Shown piece by piece: positions 30,856 through 40,383 of a stretch of 64,000 bases of DNA. This stretch comes from Galdieria sulphuraria (Eukaryota > Rhodophyta > Bangiophyceae > Galdieriales > Galdieriaceae): assembly GCF_000341285.1 (NCBI RefSeq), contig NW_005178446.1:62001-126000 (forward strand), in the 5' to 3' direction. The notes beneath the pieces were generated by a model that saw only the letters and a program-made list of their open reading frames with translations, made no database searches and had not been told where the DNA came from. Both the position numbers and the translations under genes were made by a program. Numbering within the stretch: the stretch's first letter is position 1; every line of letters begins with the position of its first letter.

Positions 30856-31280
30856 TCAATGGAAAATCAGAAATGGCGGGTTCAACAGGATTGGCGCCAA
30901 GATTTGAACAGACTAAATCATTCATAATTGACAATTGATAGAAGGGCACAACTTATGAGGATGATGATGATAATAGGCTCTGTGAGGATCATCATATTTG
31001 AGCCCTTTGGGGAACATAAGATGGGCATTTCTATATTATTATTCACGAATTTCCATACTAACGAAATGAAAGTGAAAGTTCATTTAAGGAAGACTTTAAG
31101 AGACACTCCAGTGGACACAATAAATAAACAGGAATTCGACCAACAATATACTCCTTAATCCTTTCTATAGTAATTCAAAGCATAAGAATGCGTTGCAAAG
31201 GAGCAAACGAACTGTCCACGATGTTAAAATACATCATGATTTGCAATACTCTGATATTCTCAACATTTTTCAAGAAACTC
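30856..31280. other. Spacer with cyclin promoter
   Basis: Besides the E2F-like sites near 30874-30900, this stretch shows only weak open frames on + (around 30928-31158) without an ATG-context or family resemblance. Confidence 0.4.
30874..30900. promoter_or_regulatory. Pair of E2F-like sites upstream of the cyclin gene
   Basis: TGGCGGG at 30874-30880 and the perfect palindrome TTGGCGCCAA at 30891-30900, which differs from the double TTTGGCGC palindrome only at its outer bases. They are 19 and 36 bp upstream of the cyclin ATG at 30855. Two sites in 27 bp next to a cell-cycle gene are unlikely by chance in AT-rich DNA; the function is inferred. Confidence 0.55.
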
Positions 31281-31961
31281 TTATCTCTCACACTCTTTAG
31301 ACTTGTTCCCCGTAAAAAATGGCAAGAACAAACTATTGATACTCTCCTGATATTCCAAAAACTCCCGCATTCCTCTCCATCTTTGATATGACTCTAGAAA
31401 CAAGACACAAAGTGAGGCAATACAACTTTTCAAATTCCTTATATCTGGGACATCCAAAAATGATCTTTTTGTTTCTTCAGATATTGTACGAAATGCTTGT
31501 TCACAAAAGTACTCATACCCAACAAACTTTCGTGAAAACGATCTATTTCAACAAGGTATCGCTTGGTACTGATAGACAGATAAAAATTTGGCAGGTTGCA
31601 TACCAACAGAAAAATATCCCAAAGAAAGCTGCAATAGTATACCACTGTCTTGATTACAAAAATAATAATCATCAGCTGACTTCAATGCTGTCCTATACTG
31701 ACCTCTCCTTGCTATTCCCAATCGAACGAAGAAACTTTTTGTGGAGCATTGAAAAGGGAAACTCTTATCTTCAAAATATTTTCAATGCCATTTGGTAGCC
31801 TGACGAGATGCATCATCCGTCAATAGTTAAAAGGACACAACGTTACAAATTCCGGAATAAGAAAAATTACGTTCATCCTTCCATCTGGAGAACTGAAAGC
31901 ATCTGAATTGAGCATTTCTAAGTTGGTCACTCGAAATGAACTTATTCAACCTTTGCTCAAA
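31281..31961 (-). CDS. Tentative multi-exon gene of unknown family
   Basis: Four phase-compatible exons were pieced together: 31871-31961, 31703-31768, 31578-31648 and 31281-31526, introns 102, 54 and 51 nt. The product would read FEQRLNKFISSDQLRNAQFR, KSFFVRLGIARRDSGILLQL, SLGYFSVGMQPAKFLSFVGY, EYFCEQAFRTISEETKRSFL, LKSCIASLCVLFLESYQRWR, EFLEYQESINSLFLPFFTG. It looks helical. The last exon alone is 82 codons open. The first exon is missing and would overlap exon 1 of the CNNM gene on the other strand. Other splicings fit too (for instance an ATG at 31749). Existence is plausible; the model is weak. Confidence 0.3.
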
Positions 31962-31974
31962 CTGAAAAAGCACT

Positions 31975-33989
31975 ATGGCTGCAATATTTCTCGCAGTTCT
32001 GCCTCCTTGGGCGTTGGTTTTAGTAGCAGTTGCTTGTATTTCAGTGGCGGCAATAGTAGCCGGGTTGTTGTTGGGAATCATGTCTTTGGACAAGGTGATG
32101 ACAGCAGGTTTCGTGGTCGCATAGCTGTCTTACCTTTTCTATTAGGTTGGATTGCAAATACTTGCCAATTCTGACAGACCGGAGTCGGAACACGCGAGGA
32201 GTTTAGTTCCTATTCGAGAAAAGGGCACGTTTGAGTCTTCACTCGTCGTTATTTACTCATAAAGTATTGTAGGAAATTTTCTATTAGTTTCTTTGCTTCT
32301 TGCTAATACTCTGGTCAATGAACTTCTTCCTTTGGTGTTGGAAGCTCTGTTTCCAGGAGGATATTTCAGTTGGGTCGCGTCGGTTGTCTTGATTCTTTTT
32401 CTAGGTGAAATTGTGCCCCAAGTAAGATGGACCAGTTTATACTTGTATTTTGTTTTGTATTGAAACTCAACTCATCACATCTAGGCAGTTTGTTCCAGAT
32501 ATGGGTTGGAGATTGGTGCAAAGGCAGTTGGCTTCATAAGAGTGCTTCAGTTGTTGCTTTATCCTTTTGTTTGTCCAGTTGCCTGGGTTTTGGATTACTT
32601 TCTTGGTAAGTTTATTAGAAATGGATGTATTATGTTTCTGAAAGAGGTTAAGGAGAGGAATTGGGAACTTTGTACTCTAGGAGTGAATTGCGAGCGCTTG
32701 TGGATTTTTATACACAGAATGACTTTGGCATTCTCACAACAGACGAGGGACATTTGATCAAAGTAAGACTAAAGTCGACTGTTCAAGATTCATGGCAATA
32801 GATCGAAATTTTTATAATATAGGGTGCTCTCGATATGCACGACAAAACCGTTGGTGAAGTGATGACGAAAGCTGACGATGTTTTTATGTTGTCTGTCGAC
32901 GCTAAACTCGATCGAGAACTCTTGAAAACTTTGCTTAGAAAGGGACACTCAAGGATACCTGTTTATGTGAATGAACCTGGAAACGTAGTAGCTTTGTTAT
33001 TAGTAAAGCAGTTGCTTCTTATCAATCCAGATGATGGAAGAACGGTAATGAAGTACATCGTACAGTGAACGATAGGAATGATGTCTGTCTTATAGATTCG
33101 ATCGATTTTAACAAAGAAGAAAAAGTCTCACAAGAAGAAATTTACATCTCCTGTCTATGTCTCCATGTCAGCACGTTTAGAAGAAGTGTTGGATGAGTTT
33201 CAACAGGGAAGAAGTCATCTTGCGATAGTATATGATGACTTAACAAAGCCTGAAGGTATCATTGTCCAGTAGTGGTTTGAAATGGTTTGGATAATTGTCA
33301 TCGTTAGGGGAACGCAAATTTATGGGTATTGTTACTTTGGAAGATATTATTGAAGAAATTCTTCAGGTTGGTAAAAGCGTTAATGTACGTCAGCGGTATT
33401 CATGTGAGTGTATGAAAAGGAAGAAATTGTGGACGAGACTGATGTTTATATGGACATGAAGACGAAGAAACCTGTTCTCTTTCGTGGTCCAGATGGTGAT
33501 TTCTTAGCAATATTGACGTGAAATTTGTTTTTACCGAGAATGTATAGGTCGTCTGCATCGTAGAGCGTTTATTGGACCGAAGAAGCCCCATACCCAAATT
33601 ACTATACGGGAGATCGACGTCGGTACCTTAAAGCACAGTTCTAGTGACCCAAGTCTATCCAATACAAGAAAGAAAACCGCAGAAAATTTTAATAAGCAAG
33701 TTATGCGTGGCGATATCAATGAATGGAGTTTGAAAAATCTCGCCTATACTACTGATGATATTCGAGGGTATGAGTCGGATTCCGATGAGGTATTATATGT
33801 TCTATTGGTTTATCACCATGTTTATGACTGAGTAAGCTGTTTCAGGCATCGGATTACTCGAGTCAAGCCAATCATCATGTTCACTCGCATTCACAAGCTT
33901 CAAACAGTCGGAATGGAAAGCGAGAACATAGCGTTGAGCTGTTCGAAGAAGAAGAACAGAGGCCATTGTTAGGAAGCAAAGCACTGTGA
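31975..33989 (+). CDS. CNNM/CorC-type DUF21 + CBS-pair membrane protein
   Basis: Eleven exons: 31975-32094, 32146-32224, 32273-32421, 32485-32605, 32653-32762, 32823-33044, 33096-33255, 33308-33366, 33420-33495, 33548-33789, 33846-33989. DUF21 part: AAIVAGLLLGIMSLDKVGLQ, RSLVPIREKGNFLLVSLLLA, NTLVNELLPLVLEALFPGGY, ILFLGEIVPQAVCSRYGLEI. CBS pair: KTVGEVMTKADDVFMLSVDA, LLRKGHSRIPVYVNEPGNVV, FTSPVYVSMSARLEEVLDEF, SHLAIVYDDLTKPEG, MGIVTLEDIIEEILQEEIVD. These are ancient cyclin M proteins linked to magnesium transport. The second intron gives the conserved KGN only if its donor is GC (gcacgt); a GT two bases on breaks the frame. Tail is Ser/His-rich. Confidence 0.88.
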
Positions 33990-34095
33990 ACTTTAAATGA
34001 AAGTTGTGAAATTGCATTCAATAGTGCTGCAAATATTATAAATTATTGTTCACAAAAACTTTAGCTGGACCCCCAAGTGCTTCTCTCCCGTCACT

Positions 34096-34587
34096 TCACT
34101 GGTTGCCACTTTTCTTTGAACTTTTTGGCAGTATCACTGCAATGTAGCCTTCCGTCTTTCGTTTGTCGAGCAATAAAGAAGGCTCAGATGCAAGTCTCCA
34201 GTTGAATTCCACCAGTGAGCCTTGCACTCCAGCTGGAACAAGATATTCTGTACCGCTTTGAGTCATGATGCTGCAAATAATGGTCCGTGGTTGTACAGCT
34301 CGACCACCTTTTTTGCGCTTTCCATGCACGGTACTAGGATCCCACTTGATTGGATTTATTTGAGTAACTATTTCCTTGCGTTGAACAATGGAGTGGCTGT
34401 CAGCTAGAAAGATCACGTATAACAGATTGGAGTGTTGAGCGACTAGAACGTCTTCACAAAGAAACTTATCGTTGGGTGGATTTGTTCTTTGATATGGAAA
34501 GACACTAGTTTTGAAATACCTTTCGACAAAAGTAGGAGGCTTACTTCTAGGCTCCTCTACAGTATAGATGGTTGGAATACCTTCCAT
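34096..34587 (-). CDS. Abitram/Simiate (FAM206) family protein
   Basis: Single frame of 163 residues. It contains PPTFVERYFKTSVFPYQR, HSNLLYVIFLADSHSIVQRK, KRKKGGRAVQPRTIICSIMT, SGTEYLVPAGVQGSLVEFNW, RLASEPSLLLDKRKTEGYIA, VILPK. The run GxxYxVxxxxxGxLxExNxxLxxxPxLLxxKxxTEGYIAVxLPK is the family hallmark of Abitram (FAM206A/Simiate), a lipoyl-like glycine-cleavage-H-fold protein that in animals affects actin and transcription. Function in algae unknown. It follows HMGR with 80 bp between. Confidence 0.85.
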   Translation of the reverse strand: MEGIPTIYTVEEPRSKPPTFVERYFKTSVFPYQRTNPPNDKFLCEDVLVAQHSNLLYVIFLADSHSIVQRKEIVTQINPIKWDPSTVHGKRKKGGRAVQPRTIICSIMTQSGTEYLVPAGVQGSLVEFNWRLASEPSLLLDKRKTEGYIAVILPKSSKKSGNQ

Positions 34588-34667
34588 TATCCCCTCTCAA
34601 ATGATTTCGAAAAAAATAAAAACCAATTTTTACAAAGAAAACAAAAAAACTAAAAATAAAAAAGAAA

Positions 34668-36464
34668 CTAATCGTGTGTTGGAGTACAAGATGGAGGAGG
34701 AAACTTCGGAGGCAAACCTTGACTGGCACTTCGTGGTCTTTGAAGATCGTACAAATTCAGATTGGATACTGATCTATTGTACTGCATATGTGCTTTGACT
34801 AAATGCCCAGCAGTCAAAGCCGCCAACAAAGATAATTCTCCTGCCAAGACAGAAGCTCCAATAAGAGTAGCTAATTTCCTTGAATTCTGACCAGGTGCTG
34901 GGGAATTCTGAGGATCTATTCCCATTGCTCTCAAACATGACGATTGGGCGGGTAACACTGTTCCACCTCCAACTGTACCTACTTCGACACATGGAAGTGT
35001 AACAGAAATTCTTAAATCTCTTCCATTATTTGCAGGTTCTAACAACGTTATGCAATGAGAAGATTCAACTACTTGGGCTGCATCTTGACCAGTTGCAATA
35101 AAAATCGCTGCAACAATATTCGCAGCATGTGCATTGAAACCTCCCAAAGATCCCGCCATAATAGACCCAACTAAATTCTTTTGTATATTACAATCAACCA
35201 TGGAGGCTACATTGGTTTTCAAAACCTTTTCAACAACATCACCACTTATGACTGCTTCTGCCACAACAGTCTTCCCACGTCCTTCAATCCAGTTGACTGC
35301 CGAAGGTTTCTTATCAGAACAGTAATTTCCAGACAAGGAAACTACTTCCATTTCAGAAAAATGTGCTTTTATAACTTCCAACGCCTTTTCAGTTCCTTTT
35401 GATACCATATTCATCCCCATTGCGTCACCCGAAAGACATTTGAACCGCAAATAAAGATTCCTTCCTGCAATTGCAACTTTTACAGACTGCAGCCTACCAT
35501 AGCGTGATGTGGAATTGAACTGTTCCGACAACAACTCAAAGGTATCCTCTTGTTCTAACCAAATCTTGCACTCGACTGCCATCCCTGCACAAGGAAAGCG
35601 AATACAGGGAGCTCTGGTCATTCCATCACTCACAACATACGAAAGACATCCTTGACTTTCCATAATCGCCTTACATCCTCTGTTTGTAGAAGCAACCAGG
35701 CAACCTTCAGTTGTCGCCATTGGGAAGAATACATTTTCATCATTCACTTTAACTGGTCCGGCAAAACCAACTGGTATAGGAACATATCCCACAACAAGTT
35801 CACAGCAAGTTCCGTAGACTCTCTTATAATCAAAGTCTTGATAAGGTAGGCCATCAAAGAAGCTATTAGTAGTTGAGGCTACTGAAAAGTTTGCGTGCAG
35901 TTGCTTGTCAAATGCCTTTCGTCTAACACGAACTGCCGTTTCAAAATCAGTTGCGTTCTTTTCAATAGCGTGAATAGGAAGGTTTCCTGCTACCACTTCC
36001 TCCAGCAGACTAGCCTCCTCTTCAAATAAGACTGGTTCAGTGACTGATTTCTTCAAACTTTTCTGCACAGTTGGCAACGAGGAATCAGTTTGGACCCCTG
36101 CCTCCTTTACCTGTGCCGTTTCTATCTTTTGTTGACCGGTCAATTGCCTTTCTGAAGAAGCAAAAGCTTCCCTTCCGAGCTTGTAAACATGTTCCTTTTC
36201 ATCTTCGCCAGAATCCTCTTCTTCAAACTCAAAAGTACTAGGAGAAGCAGTCGAGAACCAAGAGGAGAGAGGACTCTGACTGGACTTACAAAGTTTCTTC
36301 GTCTTCTTTATGGGCCCCAAGTTGGATAGATGGGTTCTGATTGCCGCGGAAATGTCGGGAAAACAAGGCGCCACAAAGAAGCAAGTAGGAACAACCACAA
36401 GAAAGAAAACTTTAAAACACACAAAGGGTAAAACGAACAAAAAGAGCATTTGAACGGGCCCCAT
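34668..36464 (-). CDS. HMGR: HMG-CoA reductase (class I)
   Basis: Single-exon frame, 598 residues. It makes mevalonate from HMG-CoA with NADPH, the committed step to cytosolic isoprenoids and sterols. N-terminus: one or two membrane helices (VQMLFLFVLPFVCFKVFFLV), then an acidic linker. Catalytic motifs: ENVIGYxxxP-equivalent CCELVVGYVPIPVGFAGPVK, FFPMATTEGCLVASTNRGCK (catalytic Glu), CLSGDAMGMNMVSKGTEKAL (Asp loop), SDKKPSAVNWIEGRGKTVVA (Lys), GFNAHAANIVAAIFIATGQD, and GHLVKAHMQYNRS (catalytic His). Full catalytic set present. The start at 36464 is the first ATG. Two perfect E2F-type sites lie 80-165 bp upstream. Confidence 0.93.
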   Translation of the reverse strand: MGPVQMLFLFVLPFVCFKVFFLVVVPTCFFVAPCFPDISAAIRTHLSNLGPIKKTKKLCKSSQSPLSSWFSTASPSTFEFEEEDSGEDEKEHVYKLGREAFASSERQLTGQQKIETAQVKEAGVQTDSSLPTVQKSLKKSVTEPVLFEEEASLLEEVVAGNLPIHAIEKNATDFETAVRVRRKAFDKQLHANFSVASTTNSFFDGLPYQDFDYKRVYGTCCELVVGYVPIPVGFAGPVKVNDENVFFPMATTEGCLVASTNRGCKAIMESQGCLSYVVSDGMTRAPCIRFPCAGMAVECKIWLEQEDTFELLSEQFNSTSRYGRLQSVKVAIAGRNLYLRFKCLSGDAMGMNMVSKGTEKALEVIKAHFSEMEVVSLSGNYCSDKKPSAVNWIEGRGKTVVAEAVISGDVVEKVLKTNVASMVDCNIQKNLVGSIMAGSLGGFNAHAANIVAAIFIATGQDAAQVVESSHCITLLEPANNGRDLRISVTLPCVEVGTVGGGTVLPAQSSCLRAMGIDPQNSPAPGQNSRKLATLIGASVLAGELSLLAALTAGHLVKAHMQYNRSVSNLNLYDLQRPRSASQGLPPKFPPPSCTPTHD

Positions 36465-36896
36465 GGGAACAACACGCGAAAAAGAAAATCTCCGATATAC
36501 GAAACGTCCGAATAAAACTAATGGTGCCTTAAAGTGCCAAAAAGCGCGAAACGAAAAAGACGAACTTTAAAACGGACAACCCATTTTCGGAAATGTGGCC
36601 AAATAACAATTGTCTTGAAGAGCGCCAAAATGGCCCCTTCTTGCGTGCCCACCGAAATCGACGTGTTCGTTCCTTTCTGTCCAATTTAGTTATTTGTACG
36701 ATTTCACCAAAAAACTATGCTACACTACAATAAGTACTAAGCTATCAGGCATTGATTACTTGTCTCCTAACCCTTTTTCAAAAGGGAAACCGTGGTACTA
36801 AAACTCATTACCAAAAATGCTTCCCAGTAAAATGCCTTCCTCTAATGCTACTTTACGTCTTAATTCTACAATATGATAATATTAGAACCAAATCTT
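36465..36896. promoter_or_regulatory. HMGR upstream region with E2F-type sites
   Basis: 432 bases between HMGR and the tafazzin gene. GCGCGAAA at 36544-36551 and GCGCCAAA at 36622-36629 are exact reverse matches to TTTCGCGC and TTTGGCGC. A third near-match CACGCGAAAAA sits at 36473-36483. The rest is AT-rich with A runs; no gene is seen. Confidence 0.45.
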
Positions 36897-38111
36897 TCAA
36901 AATACTTTCAGCATACCTTGTCTAAGGTTTGAAAGGGTAAATGATATTCGGTCACAGATTTCTTCGTACATTTTTATACGTTCCGGCGTGTCCTCCATTG
37001 TTTTGGGTCCCTCATCAGGAGAAGACAGAATGTTTTTGTACTTTTCTAAAATATCTTCAATTCCAATAGGATCACCCACAAGGACATATACATCATGTCC
37101 AGAAAATGGCAGGATACTGACAAGTTCATTGGTCTCTCGCCTTTGTGGCATCACGTTTTCCATTCCTTCGTGATAAATTGGAACAATAATCGGTGCAAAA
37201 CCTAAACGCTCTTTCGCTACAGCAATCATTTTTCCAACCCCTCTACGAATGAGTCCTAAACTCTTCTGACAAACTTTTCCTTCTGGAAACACATGAACCC
37301 AGTCTCCCTTTTGTAACATGCCAATAGCAGTATATATCTCTTTTTGATTGAGTCCACAACCTCTTCTAATTGGTAACACTTTGCCATTATTGAAAAAGCG
37401 CGAAAACAATGGATTCGTGAAACACATATCGACTGCACAAAAACCCCAACGAACATACTGTGGTCGAAATAAGTCTCTAAAAGGTATTATTGAAGACACA
37501 AGAAATGGATCGTCCATCGTACTTCGATGATTAGCAACTGTTAGAAGAGGCATTCCTGCTGGTCTACTTTCTATCCAGTGGTGTAACTTTTCAAGACCGT
37601 AGGTGTGTAAGTTGGCGATGCTTCTAAGAATTCCCGAACTCAAGGAAGCGACAATACCTATTGTAACAAGGTTTCGCATAGAAGCACCGTTACCCGGCTC
37701 CGGAGGTTCCTTGAATGAAGCATTTCGCTGTTGTATTCTCTCCTTTACATTGGTTGCCGTCTTGCTGTGTGAAAAAGCTTCTTTCATCCTTTCGTGGGAA
37801 CGAGTTGCTAGTCTAGCTGCTCCTTGCGTCTCGAATGCTGAAGAAGATAAGCGACCCTCACTTGTCACTTCCCGTAAACTACTTTGGTATTCCGCGGAGA
37901 TGTAATCTGCTGAAAGCTTCGACTGACTCTGTAAAAGATGAGCAAGAAATAAGTTGTTTCCATTCAAATATTTTCTCTCTCCAATATTTTGGGACAGGAA
38001 ATACTTTATTCCACCGTTCAAACAGTTGGCAGAGTCTCTAACACTGTCTTCAACTGACCGTATGAAGTGAAGCCACGGCATGGAATCCAACATTTTCTCA
38101 CCAAAATGCAC
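36897..38111 (-). CDS. TAZ: Tafazzin-like monolysocardiolipin acyltransferase
   Basis: Single frame of 404 residues. The catalytic NHxxxxD box is LTVANHRSTMDDPFLVSSII, followed by RWGFCAVDMCFTNPLFSRFF, KVLPIRRGCGLNQKEIYTAI, DWVHVFPEGKVCQKS and IIVPIYHEGMENVMPQRR. NHxSxxDDP with FxNPxxSxFFxxGKVLPIxRGxGxxQ and FPEGKVxQ are the tafazzin-specific signatures; tafazzin remodels mitochondrial cardiolipin. The first 150 residues (Ser/Glu/Gln-rich) are longer than in animals and end with a possible membrane-inserting segment (RNLVTIGIVASLSSGILRSI). Start could be 38111 or the Met six codons on. Confidence 0.88.
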   Translation of the reverse strand: MHFGEKMLDSMPWLHFIRSVEDSVRDSANCLNGGIKYFLSQNIGERKYLNGNNLFLAHLLQSQSKLSADYISAEYQSSLREVTSEGRLSSSAFETQGAARLATRSHERMKEAFSHSKTATNVKERIQQRNASFKEPPEPGNGASMRNLVTIGIVASLSSGILRSIANLHTYGLEKLHHWIESRPAGMPLLTVANHRSTMDDPFLVSSIIPFRDLFRPQYVRWGFCAVDMCFTNPLFSRFFNNGKVLPIRRGCGLNQKEIYTAIGMLQKGDWVHVFPEGKVCQKSLGLIRRGVGKMIAVAKERLGFAPIIVPIYHEGMENVMPQRRETNELVSILPFSGHDVYVLVGDPIGIEDILEKYKNILSSPDEGPKTMEDTPERIKMYEEICDRISFTLSNLRQGMLKVF

Positions 38112-38351
38112 GAGATGTATGTGTGTGTATGTGTATAATCATCATGGGAAGAAATCTTCTTTGGCATATCGAAGTCATTCTATCCAAAAATAGATAGAAT
38201 ATCTGACATCAAAATATCTTTTGGTGAGATGACCACAAAGAAAACAGTCTAATCCGAACAACTTGCAAACATATCGCATTCACTATAGGTTTTCAATGTC
38301 CTTCATTTTATAACAATTGATTGGTTTGTAATCGTCGTCGATTGTGCAAGT

Positions 38352-38627
38352 ATGTTGGGAGCATTTCATAGAACTCTTGCTTTGTTGGATGGAAGAGTTG
38401 CTTTTTCTCGACCCAAAATAGTTACTCACGCAGGACGTAAGAACCGAAAAAAACAACGAAAAATGGTAGAAGTGAATCTTGCTGTTCTTCGTGAGGGAGA
38501 GATAGAACTTGCAAGACGAAGAGGAAGATTCATACCGTTCGATCAGGTTGCAGTTGCTGATGCCATGGATAAAATTCTAAAAGACCCAGAGAAAGTGGAG
38601 AAGTTTTCTTCGAAGAACAAGAATTGA
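38352..38627 (+). CDS. Small basic protein, unrecognised
   Basis: 91 residues from ATG 38352: MLGAFHRTLALLDGRVAFSR, THAGRKNRKKQRKMVEVNLA, VLREGEIELARRRGRFIPFD and a C-terminal KILKDPEKVEKFSSKNKN. The basic central part and amphipathic ends suggest an organellar ribosomal or RNA-associated protein; no family is recognised. The spacer after it (38628-38850) has consensus-like acceptors (ttggcag, atggcag) followed by a short open stretch ending in a stop at about 38841, so additional 3' exons are possible. Confidence 0.5.
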   Translation: MLGAFHRTLALLDGRVAFSRPKIVTHAGRKNRKKQRKMVEVNLAVLREGEIELARRRGRFIPFDQVAVADAMDKILKDPEKVEKFSSKNKN

Positions 38628-38850
38628 TAGAGTTGGTTGGAACGAGTCTCTTGGCAGACATAACCTATAGAAGAAGCTGTCGTCCCCATATTTCGGATAG
38701 AACCACTATGTATTGCAGCTATTGATTATGGCAGTTGCCTGAAGTATCAAAGCAAGAGTTACTTGTCGCTTATTGTGGTAATGTGAGTGAACCAGAATCA
38801 CCACAACTGTATAAGGAGGGAACCTATCTTTATTCCTGTAAATAAAGTGC

Positions 38851-40316
38851 CTACTCAGTTAAAGACTGTTTTGACCTGTTTACAGAGTCCTCACTTGTTG
38901 AAGTCCTTTTCTTAGAATTTACAGGAGTTTTGGTCTTCGGTGATTTTCGTGGGGATTTCTTCTTTACCTTTGTCACTTGACTGATTCGTTCCTCTAACGC
39001 TGCAATTTGAGAATCCCTGAGTTTCACCTTTTGAACAAGTTCATCTTTTGACAACTGGTGATAATTTGTTGCGGCCACTTGCATATGATACTTTGGATCC
39101 TTCGCTTCGATAGTACTTGGATCAGCGGATAAATCTTGTCGAGTCAATTGAGTCAAAAACGATCTGATCTGTTTCCATCCTTCCTTTTCAGGCACTTGAG
39201 AGATCGCGCTCCGTATTTCCTCCAGGACAGCTTTTGGTAATATGAAAGATGAAAGTTCTAAAAACTCGCGAGTAGTGAATACTTCTTCACCAGACGGAAA
39301 AGAATCTTTGTAGGCTAATTTTGTTGAAACTGAACTAACAACGTCGTTGTGGACGTTCTGCAGACTAAATTTTTCTTTTGTAAAAGTTTCTTGTAAGAAA
39401 TAACTCAAATCAATGACTTGGTTGGCGAAATTTCGAACTTTCTGTACAGTATCTTCGCCATTGCAATCTAATGGAGCATACTGGTCATCACTTGTGAGAC
39501 GGTTCTCTGCGACGACTGATACTGAATCTGTAGACTTTTGATAGCTAGACAAGATGTCCGTTCTATGAGACCACGATGGATTCCATTCTTGCTCAAACTC
39601 ACGTAAATACTTAACAGGTTCCGAAATGTTGGCTGTGATCTCGTCGATATGACTTAACATTGACTTGAGATACTCTATTTGATGATGGTATCTGCCAAGT
39701 TGCTTAGAAATTTCTTCGACGCTCTGTTCAACTTTTCTCCAAGTGGGATGGGTGTCTTCATATGTCTCCATAGATTTCTCGCTAGCGAGCTCTCGCAAGG
39801 ACTGCCATAAATCATACAGAACTTCACGACACTCACCTGGCAGCGTGGCAAAGTAAGGAACAGAGTTTTCAAGTTCTCGAAAAACGGGAAAGTTACAAAC
39901 TCTTTCTTGAATAGGGTCCTTCGTTTTGATATGAAACAATCTCTTTAACAGGGAACCATAAAGAAAGAGGATGGAAAGAATGACCTGAAAGACTCCTACT
40001 CACCAGCAGTCAGTCTAAAGATAATAAACAACTCAAAAACTATCCCACCTTCCGCACCAACTGTGGAAGAAAGTGAATCCGCTGTTTTCTTTCTGTCGTG
40101 TCCGTTTTCTGGGTCACTTTGTGGTTGCTTGACTGTTGAAGTCTCCGTGTTTGGCTCACCATTCTGTAAAGTTGCCAATACCAAGGCATATTTCTTATAA
40201 GGAAGTGGTCGCCATAGTCTCTGTTGTTTCTTGTTCAAATGAAAACAAACAGAACAATTGCAAACTTTTAGAGTACGAGAATGGCTGAATGAAACAAATA
40301 AGCTGACCAGAGACAT
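38851..40316 (-). CDS. Membrane-anchored coiled-coil protein, probably organelle-targeted, unknown
   Basis: Proposed exons 40041-40316 and 38851-39984 with a 56-nt intron (gttttt...ctttcag). The N-terminus MSLVSLFVSFSHSRTLKVCN is Ser/Arg-rich like a transit peptide, then a polar region (SDPENGHDRKKTADSLSS) leads to a single membrane helix IVILSILFLYGSLLKRLFHI. The long remainder is helical: YFATLPGECREVLYDLWQSL, THPTWRKVEQSVEEISKQLG, YHQLSKDELVQKVKLRDSQI, AALEERISQVTKVKKKSPRK and a Lys/Ser-rich tail. No family recognised. The splice donor is atypical, so the joint between the presequence and the rest is uncertain; the 362-codon second exon itself is clear. Confidence 0.55.
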
Positions 40317-40383
40317 TGCTATGCGACAAAGTTTGCAAATCAAAGTTTCTTTAACAAAACATAGGATTTCGACTAATGTGAAA

